Assembly: GCA_937915745.1 (NCBI GenBank)
Contig: CALGGJ010000039.1
Span: 1 to 27,690, forward strand
Length of the DNA: 27,690 nucleotides
Reading direction: 5' to 3'
From: an uncultured Prevotellaceae bacterium
Lineage (GTDB): Bacteria; Bacteroidota; Bacteroidia; Bacteroidales; Bacteroidaceae
Part shown: piece after piece, positions 8,056 to 15,101 of the stretch
How positions within the stretch are numbered: position 1 is the first letter of the stretch
Layout of the letters: each line of letters begins with the position of its first letter
Program-made: the position numbers and the translations under genes
The notes under the pieces: model-generated
The model's database searches: none
What the model saw: the letters and a program-made list of their open reading frames with translations, nothing else
What the model was told of the DNA's origin: nothing

Positions 8056-9081
8056 ATGGCAAACAAACTCACTATATCCTTGTCGCCACATATTCACGGC
8101 GGCGACAGCGTGAAGAAGAACATGTATGGAGTATGCCTGGCATTGCTCCCTGCCCTTCTTTGCTCATTCTACTTCTTCGGCCTCGGAGCCGTGGCAGTGA
8201 CCGCTGTATCGGTGGCATCATGCATATTCTTCGAATGGGCCATCGGCAAATACATGCTCCGACTCCCTCACCCTACAGTGACCGACGGCTCTGCCATCCT
8301 CACCGGCCTGCTCCTGGCATTCAACCTGCCGGCAAATATTCCGTTGTGGATTGTAGTAATAGGGGCACTGTTCGCTATCGGAGTCGTCAAGATGACTTTT
8401 GGCGGACTTGGTTGTAACCTCTTCAACCCTGCATTGGCCGGACGTGCGTTCCTACTCATATCATTCCCCGTGCAGATGACCACATGGCCAACACCCAATC
8501 TACCGTTCCTCACAATTGCCGATGCTGCAATCGACGGGCAGACAAGCGCCACACCATTGGCAGTGATGAAACTTGTGGCTAAGGGAGAAGCAACCATAAA
8601 CGACCTCGGAACTTCAATTACCGACATGCTCATGGGCAATACAGGCGGATGTATCGGTGAAGTGAGTGCATTGGCAATCATAATAGGACTGGTATATCTG
8701 CTGTCGAGACGAATCATCACATGGCACATACCGGTATCAATACTGCTCACGGTATTTGTCTTTGCAGGACTGATGCATCTGGCAAGCCCAACGGCCTATG
8801 TTGCACCACAATACCATCTGCTCAGCGGAGGTCTGTTGCTCGGTGCTGTATTTATGGCGACCGACTACGTCACATCGCCAATGACCCCAAAGGGACAAAT
8901 AATCTACGGAGTGGCCATCGGCCTGCTCACGGTAGTAATCCGAACATGGGGTGCTTATCCTGAAGGCATGTCGTTTGCCATCCTCATTATGAATGCATTC
9001 ACTCCTCTCATCAACAACTATTGCAAACCACAACGGTTCGGCGAACGCCAGGCCGTAGCAAAGGAAGGAGGCAAGAAATGA
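8056..9081 (+). CDS. rnfD: Rnf complex subunit D (covalent-FMN membrane subunit)
   Basis: This integral membrane subunit of 341 residues, with about nine or ten hydrophobic helices, is homologous to NqrB. The N-terminal SPHIHGGDSVKKNM is a typical RnfD start. The expected covalent FMN site is Thr166 in DGQTSATPLAV, equivalent to the SGAT motif of other RnfD proteins. The motif GGLGCNLFNPALAGRAF is well conserved in the family. It forms the ion-translocating core with RnfA and RnfE. Its stop overlaps the rnfG start by 4 bp. Confidence 0.95.
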   Translation: MANKLTISLSPHIHGGDSVKKNMYGVCLALLPALLCSFYFFGLGAVAVTAVSVASCIFFEWAIGKYMLRLPHPTVTDGSAILTGLLLAFNLPANIPLWIVVIGALFAIGVVKMTFGGLGCNLFNPALAGRAFLLISFPVQMTTWPTPNLPFLTIADAAIDGQTSATPLAVMKLVAKGEATINDLGTSITDMLMGNTGGCIGEVSALAIIIGLVYLLSRRIITWHIPVSILLTVFVFAGLMHLASPTAYVAPQYHLLSGGLLLGAVFMATDYVTSPMTPKGQIIYGVAIGLLTVVIRTWGAYPEGMSFAILIMNAFTPLINNYCKPQRFGERQAVAKEGGKK

Positions 9082-9683
9082 AAAAACTTAAATCATCTCT
9101 CACCAACATGGTGCTGGTGCTCACACTCATCACCGTCGTTGCAGGCTCTGCCCTGGCATACGTGAACTACGTTACTGCAGGGCAGATAGAAAAAATCAAG
9201 GCCGAGAACCTTGCAAACGGAGTAAAGCAAGTGATGGGTGTCGGAAGCGACAGCCAGTTGGACTACACCACCGAACAATCGGGTGACTTCACCTTATATC
9301 GCTCCGATCGTGGCATTGCAGTCCAGTCGGTCACCAATGGCTTTGGCGGTGCGCTGAAAGTACTCGTCGGATTCGACAACGAAGGCACAGTGACAGGATA
9401 CACAATACTCGAACATGCCGAGACCCCGGGACTCGGAGCCAAAGCAGGCGAGTGGTTCCAGAAAGGCCAGAAAGGCGACATTACAGGCAAGAGTCCTGCC
9501 ACGACCAACTTCACAGTGAGCAAAGACGGTGGCGACATTGACGCCATCACGGCATCTACCATCACCTCACGGGCATTCCTTCTCGCAGTGCAAGACGCAT
9601 ACGACGAACTACTCAAGGCAAACAACCCCGATGCCGCGTCGGCAGCATCAGCAATCGACCAGAAAGGAGGACACGACAAATGA
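9078..9683 (+). CDS. rnfG: Rnf complex subunit G (covalent-FMN)
   Basis: This 201-residue subunit has one N-terminal membrane helix (about residues 10-31) and an FMN-binding domain outside the membrane. The covalent flavin site should be Thr161 in DAITASTITSRAF; the family consensus at this place is S/T-G-A-T, so the Gly-Ala pair is Ala-Ser here. HAETPGLGAKAGEWF is a clear FMN_bind signature. The start is ATG 9078, overlapping the rnfD stop (ATGA); a longer in-frame start at 9021 would lie inside rnfD and add a non-homologous basic stretch. It overlaps rnfE by 4 bp. Confidence 0.93.
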   Translation: MKKLKSSLTNMVLVLTLITVVAGSALAYVNYVTAGQIEKIKAENLANGVKQVMGVGSDSQLDYTTEQSGDFTLYRSDRGIAVQSVTNGFGGALKVLVGFDNEGTVTGYTILEHAETPGLGAKAGEWFQKGQKGDITGKSPATTNFTVSKDGGDIDAITASTITSRAFLLAVQDAYDELLKANNPDAASAASAIDQKGGHDK

Positions 9684-10264
9684 ATAATCTGAAAGTACTC
9701 GTAAACGGCATCGTCAAGGAGAACCCTACATTTGTACTCCTGCTTGGCATGTGTCCGACACTTGGTACCACGTCAAGTGCAATCAATGGTATGTCTATGG
9801 GCCTGGCAACTATGTTCGTACTTATTCTGTCGAACTTCATCATATCGCTCATCAAGAACCTCGTGCCCGACATGGTCCGCATACCATCCTATATAGTAGT
9901 TATCGCATCGCTCGTAACTATACTGCAGATGGTAATGCAGGCCTATGTACCCGACATCTATGCCACCCTCGGTCTTTTCATTCCACTCATTGTGGTGAAT
10001 TGTATCATACTGGGTCGCGCTGAAGCATTTGCAGCAAAGAACAATCCTGTAGCATCAATCTTCGACGGAATCGGAATCGGGATTGGTTTCACACTGGCAC
10101 TCACACTACTCGGAGCCGTACGTGAGTTGCTCGGCACCGGAGCCATCTTCGGCATCACACTTTGGGGCGAAAGCTATGGAATGCTCATGTTCGTACTTGC
10201 CCCGGGAGCATTCATTGCACTGGGATTCTTAATTGCAACAGTAAACAAGATTAGAAAGGCATAA
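9680..10264 (+). CDS. rnfE: Rnf complex subunit E
   Basis: This 194-residue membrane protein has six hydrophobic helices and is homologous to NqrD. LVNGIVKENPTFVLLLGMCP at the N-terminus and NCIILGRAEAFA in the middle are family signatures. The half-helix cysteines (Cys26 in GMCPTLG and the one in NCIILGR) correspond to the ligands of the [2Fe-2S] cluster buried between RnfA and RnfE. It forms the membrane core with RnfA and RnfD. It overlaps rnfG by 4 bp and ends 4 bp before rnfA. Confidence 0.95.
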   Translation: MNNLKVLVNGIVKENPTFVLLLGMCPTLGTTSSAINGMSMGLATMFVLILSNFIISLIKNLVPDMVRIPSYIVVIASLVTILQMVMQAYVPDIYATLGLFIPLIVVNCIILGRAEAFAAKNNPVASIFDGIGIGIGFTLALTLLGAVRELLGTGAIFGITLWGESYGMLMFVLAPGAFIALGFLIATVNKIRKA

Positions 10265-10268
10265 GACT

Positions 10269-10871
10269 ATGGAATACTTACTCATATTCATTACAGCAAT
10301 ATTTGTAAACAATATCGTGCTGTCACAGTTTCTCGGCATCTGTCCCTTCCTCGGAGTGTCGAAGAAAGTATCAACTGCCAGCGGCATGGGTGCTGCCGTG
10401 ACGTTTGTGTTGGTGCTTGCCACTATAGTAACATACCTCATCCAGCACTATGTACTCGACCCCAATGACCTGGGATACCTGCAGACCATTGCTTTCATTC
10501 TCGTGATTGCAGCATTGGTACAGATGGTTGAAATTATATTGAAGAAGGTGTCACCGTCGCTTTATCAAGCACTCGGAGTGTTCCTTCCCCTTATCACAAC
10601 CAACTGTTGTATCCTTGGTGTTGCCATTCTTGTGATACAAAAGGATTACAACCTGCTGCAGGGCATCGTATATTCATTCTCCACAGCTCTTGGTTTTGCC
10701 TTGGCAATGATAGTTTTTGCGGGGCTTCGCGAGCAGTTACAGCGTTTCTCGCGTGTACCTAAGGTGTTCGACGGAATGCCTATCGCACTCGTCACCGCAG
10801 GCCTGCTTGCAATGGCATTCATGGGATTCAGTGGAGTTGACAACGGACTCAGCCGCTTGTTTGGATTATGA
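10269..10871 (+). CDS. rnfA: Rnf complex subunit A
   Basis: This 200-residue membrane protein has six helices and is homologous to NqrE and a paralogue of RnfE. FVNNIVLSQFLGICPFLGVS and TTNCCILGVAI carry the expected cluster-ligand cysteines and mirror the RnfE motifs in inverted topology. It is the last gene of the rnf operon: a strong intrinsic terminator starts 59 bp after its stop. The galE gene that often follows rnf in Bacteroidales is not present here. Confidence 0.95.
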   Translation: MEYLLIFITAIFVNNIVLSQFLGICPFLGVSKKVSTASGMGAAVTFVLVLATIVTYLIQHYVLDPNDLGYLQTIAFILVIAALVQMVEIILKKVSPSLYQALGVFLPLITTNCCILGVAILVIQKDYNLLQGIVYSFSTALGFALAMIVFAGLREQLQRFSRVPKVFDGMPIALVTAGLLAMAFMGFSGVDNGLSRLFGL

Positions 10872-10929
10872 TTGCCCGTATAAAATTTTGACGGACATGG
10901 ACAGCACGGCCTACCTCCCCGTCATCAAG

Positions 10930-10966
10930 AAAAGGCTATTCAGCGGAACACTGAATAGCCTTTTTT
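10930..10966 (+). terminator. Intrinsic terminator of rnf operon
   Basis: A perfect 10-bp stem GGCTATTCAG/CTGAATAGCC (10934-10943 with 10951-10960) with a 7-base loop is extended by A-T pairs and followed by six T residues. Confidence 0.92.
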
Positions 10967-10976
10967 CGTCTTCTTT

Positions 10977-11164
10977 AGCCCAAATCGGTCATTAGCATTT
11001 TGATGATTATAAGTTTATTTTCGAGCTGGTTTTTCGCGGCATTGAAGGAGTAATGGGGTTCCCCAAAAACACAAGGATTGTCACGACGCAGTCGTGACTG
11101 AAAGGCCGAAAAAGATGCCAAAAAGTTTTCAAAGCGCGAAACAGTCTAATGACCGATTTGGGTT
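10977..11164. mobile_element. 188-bp MITE-like element with 19-bp terminal inverted repeats
   Basis: AGCCCAAATCGGTCATTAG at 10977-10995 is matched in inverse orientation by CTAATGACCGATTTGGGTT at 11146-11164, 18 of 19 positions. Inside are two small palindromes, GGGGTTCCCC (11055-11064) and GTCACGAC-GCA-GTCGTGAC (11080-11098). No open frame of useful length lies inside. The first ~50 bp recur at the right end of the window (27639-27690), which shows it is a dispersed repeat. I see no target-site duplication. It could be a non-autonomous transposon or a REP-type repeat. Confidence 0.65.
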
Positions 11165-11191
11165 GAACGGTTACAGGTTTGAACAATAAAG

Positions 11192-11232
11192 GAATCTGAG
11201 TTATCGGCACAGTAGCCCGATAGCTCAGATTC
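11192..11232. terminator. Bidirectional terminator between MITE-like element and metallophosphoesterase gene
   Basis: A 16-bp stem, GAATCTGAGTTATCGG with CCGATAGCTCAGATTC (one G-T pair), encloses a 9-base loop. It is flanked by TTTT on the + side and by an A/T stretch on the other. It most likely ends the minus-strand gene that stops at 11269. Confidence 0.8.
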
Positions 11233-11268
11233 TTTTGTTCATCAGTGTTAACTTTCGGTATCTGGTAC

Positions 11269-13626
11269 TTACTTCACCACAACTTTCTTTCCGTTTATGA
11301 TGTAGAGTCCGTTTGTAGGATTATCTACCTGTCGTCCCATGAGGTCGTATGCCTGATAGGTTTCTACATAGCAGTCGGCCAGTTTGGTTGTGCTTATGTC
11401 GTCGGGCAGTGGGTCATCTACTTTGCGGTATGATATGTATGGTGTAAGGTATTGGTTGACTGTGATTCCGTTGATTGTGCCATACTTGTTGTAGTTTTTC
11501 ATGTGCAGTTCCACACGGTCCTTATATACATATATCATGAGTGCCTGCACTATGTTGGGTGTTTCGGTCGGCATGTCACCCGGGTCGATGGTGTTGTAGT
11601 AGTAGCGCATCGAACCCATGTAGGCCGAGATGAAGCTTGGTTGGCCTTCGTTACCTGTTTCTGTGGTGTATTCGGATATTGTCCATACGGCATCGGTACT
11701 GGTGGCGCTGAGGCTTATCTTGTTGCCGTCGCGAGTGACGAGCAGTCCTTCGAGGCGGTTTCCGTTATATATTTTGCTTGTGACTGCATAGTATTGGCTG
11801 GTATTGTTGTGGTTTTGCACCACGATAACGTAGTTTTCGCCTGGATTGATTTCATCGGCTAGTTCGCCTTCAATACCGCTGTCGTCCATCTTCACCACAT
11901 GGTACAGATATGCAGTGCATGGGTTGCTGTTGGCCGAGAACCGGCCCGATGAACCCGAATAGAGGAAGTTGCCGTTTGCGTCGGAGCCACTGCCGCTCAC
12001 ACTCACTGTCCATGAGTTTGGTGTGGAGCTGCTTGGTGTGAACGATACAGCTGTCGGTGTGTCGATGGCCGATATGTTGAGCGAGTTGAAGCCCAGATAT
12101 TTGCCTGCGGCAGCATTATACACGCTCCATGTCGATGTTTCCTCTTCGGGGTCGGTGGTGCTTGCTGCCTCGGCTTTCCATACTATGGATGTGTTGGATG
12201 TGGTGAGGGTGACGGTGGTTCCGTCGGACGAGCGTGTCACCTCGACGCGCTGCATGCGCTGTCCGCTGCCTCCGGCATTGTAGAGTGAGTTGGCCAGTGC
12301 ATACCATTTACCGCTCTTCTCGCCAACAATCATGTATGCATGTCCCTCTTCGGGATATGTGGCGAGTGTGGCTGTCAGGCCGTCGCCGTCGGTAGGCACT
12401 TCGTAGAGATAGAGGCCTGTTGCGTCGCCCACTGAGTAGTAGCCGTTGCTGCCGATGTGGATGTAGTTGTATGAGCTTCCGCCCGAGGGGTTGGTGCCTT
12501 CGATTTCAAAGTAAAGCAGGCCGTCGGACTGGGTGGTCACTGTCACTGCTTTTGGTGTGCTGATGGCTGCTATGTTGTAGCTGTCGTAGCCTATATACAT
12601 GTTGTTGGCTGCGCTCTTGAAGTAGAACACGTTGGTGCCTTCCGGTTCGGTTGCCCCCCCTTCGGTCACACCGTCCACGTGTGTGTCGTCGTAGGTTGCT
12701 ATCACTTGTCCCGCAGTGTTGTAGTGTGTCACGCGTTGTGATGTGTGTTTGCGAGTGTATGCCTTGTCGCCTCCGTGGTCGTGTCCGTAGAGCATGATGA
12801 GGTTGGGATATTTGCTCAATGTGGCTTTCAGCAGTTTCTCGCCGGGCGACGAGACGATGCCTTTAGAGGCATAGCGTATGCTGTTGGAGTCGCCAAATGG
12901 TATGTGCAGTGCGAAAAACACAGTCTTGTCGGGGTTGTCGGCGTAGATTTCGGCCAGTTTGTCGGCCACCCATTGTACCGACTCTTCCGAGTATTCGTAG
13001 TATCCGGCATCTTTGAATTGGAACTTACCGCAGTTGAGTATCACAAAATCAAACCCGTGTATCACATAGTGGTAGGCTGCCAGCATGGTCATCTTGGGCT
13101 GGTCGGCATTGTCGGCTTGCTCATAGAACGCCTCGTCGTCGGTCAGCACGCCTATATCGTCTTTCATGGGATAGGAGTAGTAATCGGCGGCGTTGTAGTT
13201 TTTAGGCAGGTCATACCAGTTGGCCACTTCGTAGTCGTGGTTGCCGGTTACGTAAATCACTGGCGTGTTGTCGCGCGACACAAATGCAGTGCGAGTATAG
13301 GCGGCAATAAGCTTGCGCACCTTCTCCCAGTTCTCAATCGGAATGGTGGCATCGCTCGTGCAGTCGCCACCGAGCAGCATCACGTCGATATTCTCCTCCT
13401 GGCGTATGCGGCGCAGTGTCTGCGTGAACGAACCGCGAAGCTTTATGTTGTCGATGTCGGTAATCAAGCCACGTTCGGTGTGGATGTCGGATATACAAGC
13501 CAGTGTGAGCAGTGGCTTCTCTTCGGGCACCACTTCTTGGGCGAATGCGGCAAACGCATTGAACATGCAAACCAGGATGACTGACAAGAATCGCATCTGA
13601 TTGCCTGTAAGTGTTACTTTTTTCAT
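11269..13626 (-). CDS. Exported calcineurin-like metallophosphoesterase with duplicated C-terminal modules and T9SS tail
   Basis: The 785-residue protein has a signal peptide (about 1-30, ending AAFAQ). Residues 40-310 form a calcineurin-like phosphoesterase domain with all metal-binding motifs: SDIHTE (Asp47, His49), GGDCTSD (Asp88), TGNHD (Asn129, His130), LHIPFG (His241) and YGHDHGG (His282, His284). The region after it is a two-part module present twice: parts at about 341-410 and 426-486 recur at about 505-577 and 594-653. The C-terminus is a T9SS sorting domain (AYDLMGRQV, then GLYIINGKK). It is expected to be exported across the outer membrane and to cleave phosphomono- or diesters; the substrate cannot be read from sequence. 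The gene stands alone with its own promoter and terminator. Confidence 0.9.
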   Translation of the reverse strand: MKKVTLTGNQMRFLSVILVCMFNAFAAFAQEVVPEEKPLLTLACISDIHTERGLITDIDNIKLRGSFTQTLRRIRQEENIDVMLLGGDCTSDATIPIENWEKVRKLIAAYTRTAFVSRDNTPVIYVTGNHDYEVANWYDLPKNYNAADYYSYPMKDDIGVLTDDEAFYEQADNADQPKMTMLAAYHYVIHGFDFVILNCGKFQFKDAGYYEYSEESVQWVADKLAEIYADNPDKTVFFALHIPFGDSNSIRYASKGIVSSPGEKLLKATLSKYPNLIMLYGHDHGGDKAYTRKHTSQRVTHYNTAGQVIATYDDTHVDGVTEGGATEPEGTNVFYFKSAANNMYIGYDSYNIAAISTPKAVTVTTQSDGLLYFEIEGTNPSGGSSYNYIHIGSNGYYSVGDATGLYLYEVPTDGDGLTATLATYPEEGHAYMIVGEKSGKWYALANSLYNAGGSGQRMQRVEVTRSSDGTTVTLTTSNTSIVWKAEAASTTDPEEETSTWSVYNAAAGKYLGFNSLNISAIDTPTAVSFTPSSSTPNSWTVSVSGSGSDANGNFLYSGSSGRFSANSNPCTAYLYHVVKMDDSGIEGELADEINPGENYVIVVQNHNNTSQYYAVTSKIYNGNRLEGLLVTRDGNKISLSATSTDAVWTISEYTTETGNEGQPSFISAYMGSMRYYYNTIDPGDMPTETPNIVQALMIYVYKDRVELHMKNYNKYGTINGITVNQYLTPYISYRKVDDPLPDDISTTKLADCYVETYQAYDLMGRQVDNPTNGLYIINGKKVVVK

Positions 13627-13715
13627 TGTTGTGTATGTTTATGTTAATAATAGATTGAATTGTCTGAATAATCTGAAATCAACCAGCAAGGAATAATTTC
13701 ACATCTTTCCGGTTA

Positions 13716-13723
13716 CAAAGTTA
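13716..13723 (-). promoter_or_regulatory. -7 box upstream of metallophosphoesterase gene
   Basis: On the minus strand this reads TAACTTTG, an exact TAnnTTTG box. A TTGG-like -33 element lies about 22 bp further upstream, which is slightly long. The predicted leader is about 85 bases. Confidence 0.5.
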
Positions 13724-13847
13724 ATAATAAATTATGAAAAACCCAACTCAACCATCCATTTTTATGACCCGACACCCCTAAATTACTTCGGAAAGAGTGC
13801 TGAAATAAAAAAAAACACCGCTTGGCAACAAAAAAAGTCGATGAACC

Positions 13848-13879
13848 AATTGTCGGTTGACAATTATTTCGTACCTTTG
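13848..13879 (+). promoter_or_regulatory. tRNA promoter with internal dyad
   Basis: TACCTTTG (13872-13879) fits the -7 consensus, and TTGT at 13850-13853 fits a -33 element with 18-bp spacing. A perfect inverted repeat AATTGTC-GGTT-GACAATT (13848-13865) covers the -33 box and the upstream half of the spacer. Confidence 0.6.
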
Positions 13880-13902
13880 CACCCGCAAACGCAAAGCATG
13901 AT

Positions 13903-13979
13903 GGCGAGATAGCTCAGTTGGTTAGAGCGTCGGATTCATAATCCGGAGGTCGTGGGATCATACCCCACTCTCGCTACCA
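13903..13979 (+). tRNA. tRNA with CAT anticodon (elongator Met, or Ile2)
   Basis: A complete 77-base cloverleaf with encoded CCA. Acceptor GGCGAGA pairs with TCTCGCT (position 1-72 is G-T). The D-arm is GCTC/GAGC, the anticodon stem TCGGA/TCCGG has loop TTCATAA, and the T-stem is GTGGG/CCCAC. The lack of a C1-A72 mismatch and of three consecutive G-C pairs in the anticodon stem argues against the initiator. Elongator Met and lysidine-modified Ile2 cannot be separated with certainty by eye. The T-loop reads ATCATAC instead of the usual TTCRANY. Confidence 0.93.
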
Positions 13980-13981
13980 CT

Positions 13982-14019
13982 CATCACCCCGAAAGAGCAA
14001 TGTCCCTTTCGGGGTGATG
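13982..14019 (+). terminator. Terminator after tRNA
   Basis: A perfect 14-bp stem CATCACCCCGAAAG/CTTTCGGGGTGATG with a 10-base loop begins 2 bp after the tRNA. There is no long T tract after it (CCGTAAAAA follows). Confidence 0.8.
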
Positions 14020-14043
14020 CCGTAAAAACCCAAAGACAGAATA

Positions 14044-14083
14044 ATGGCCCGGCGCCCTGCACATACTACGGTCACAGGGCCAT
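14044..14083 (-). terminator. Hairpin downstream of the minus-strand operon
   Basis: ATGGCCC (14044-14050) pairs with GGGCCAT (14077-14083). Read on the minus strand it is followed by a T-rich stretch (TATTCTGTCTTTGGGTTTTT), so it may end the meaB-to-metallopeptidase transcript. The rest of 14084-14289 holds no gene I can support. Confidence 0.35.
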
Positions 14084-14289
14084 GCTCCCCACAAAAAAAA
14101 TCATTGCTGCCAGGCGTTGATTGAGTGTTTCGCAGAGGCGGTGGGAGGACATGCTGATGTAGGTTAGGGGAATCGGACTCGTAGTGACGTCTTTATAGTG
14201 GATGCGTTTCATGGTTTGTCACCCTCGCCGTGTCATTTCCTCGTCATAGGCTTGTCCGCCGTTTTGGCGTATGTGGCTGATTGCCATGA

Positions 14290-15021
14290 TCAGATGATGG
14301 GATGTGTGCGTGCAAACTGCTGTAGGGCACGGCGGCGCTGGCGCCAGTCGGGCATGAGGGCCGACATGCGGTTGTAGAATGCTTGGTTGTGGGCGGCTAC
14401 GTATTGGTGGGTCATCTCGTGGAGGACGACGTACTGAATGTAGGCAGGGGCAACGTGGATGAGCTGCAGGTTGAAGATGATGGAGCGTGTGGCAGGATGG
14501 AATGTACCCCACACACTGCGGCGCGACATGATGCGGTAGGGGATGGGGAGGCATTGCATTTTGGCGGTATAGTCGCGCATATACACATCGAGGGCGATGG
14601 CGAGGCGTTGCTTGAAGAATGCGTGGAGCAGGTGCCGACGCTGTTCGACAGTGGTGGTGGGTGGCAGGGTAAGTATGATTTCGTCGCCCGAGATGTATAT
14701 CACTTTTTTCTTGCACGATGCATGTTGCAGATGCAGCCGGTAAGACTGGCCGAAGAGCCAGATGGTGTCGCCATCGCTGTAAGTGGCGGGGAGGGGACGT
14801 GGGGTGGATTTGACTTTTTCGATTGCGCGGTGCATCCACTGGCTACGCGATGTGAGGAATTGCATCACCTGGCTGCGGCTGGTGCGCAAGGGTACTGTGG
14901 CCATGACCTTGGCATCAGGCGATGTGATGCGGATGCGCATGGCGCGCACTCCGCTCTTCCACGAGAGGGTGACATCGATGCCGTCGATGATGATGTTTTC
15001 GGTGCTGATGGTTCTTGGCAT
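14290..15021 (-). CDS. YgjP-like (DUF45) zinc metallopeptidase
   Basis: The 243-residue soluble protein contains the zinc motif HEMTHQ (His201, Glu202, His205) and a third ligand His211 in AAHNQAFY, followed by MPDWRQRRRAL. This is the pattern of the YgjP/WLM-like DUF45 family. The usual 'RWGS' motif before the strand is altered to SVWGTFHP (169-176). Basic residues are common throughout. I chose ATG 15021 (MPRTISTENI) because the family begins near here; the frame is open up to 15204, but that part overlaps the zinc-finger end of topB. It is the last gene of the minus-strand operon, 80 bp after topB. The cellular role of the family is not well established. Confidence 0.82.
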   Translation of the reverse strand: MPRTISTENIIIDGIDVTLSWKSGVRAMRIRITSPDAKVMATVPLRTSRSQVMQFLTSRSQWMHRAIEKVKSTPRPLPATYSDGDTIWLFGQSYRLHLQHASCKKKVIYISGDEIILTLPPTTTVEQRRHLLHAFFKQRLAIALDVYMRDYTAKMQCLPIPYRIMSRRSVWGTFHPATRSIIFNLQLIHVAPAYIQYVVLHEMTHQYVAAHNQAFYNRMSALMPDWRQRRRALQQFARTHPII

Positions 15022-15101
15022 TGAGGGTATGCATGGGGTGTGTTGTCTGCGAGGATATTGTCGCAGGGCCGTGAGGATATCGTCTTTCGTCTTTGACGTA
15101 C

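Noticed and set aside
12745..13584. 279-codon open frame on the + strand opposite the metallophosphoesterase
   Set aside because: It is antisense to the conserved catalytic domain and its Val/Gly/His-rich composition is that of a shadow frame.
14072..14212. 46-codon open frame on the minus strand after the YgjP-like gene (MKRIHYKDVTTS...)
   Set aside because: It is short, has no recognisable motif, and its end runs through a hairpin. Possible, but not supportable.
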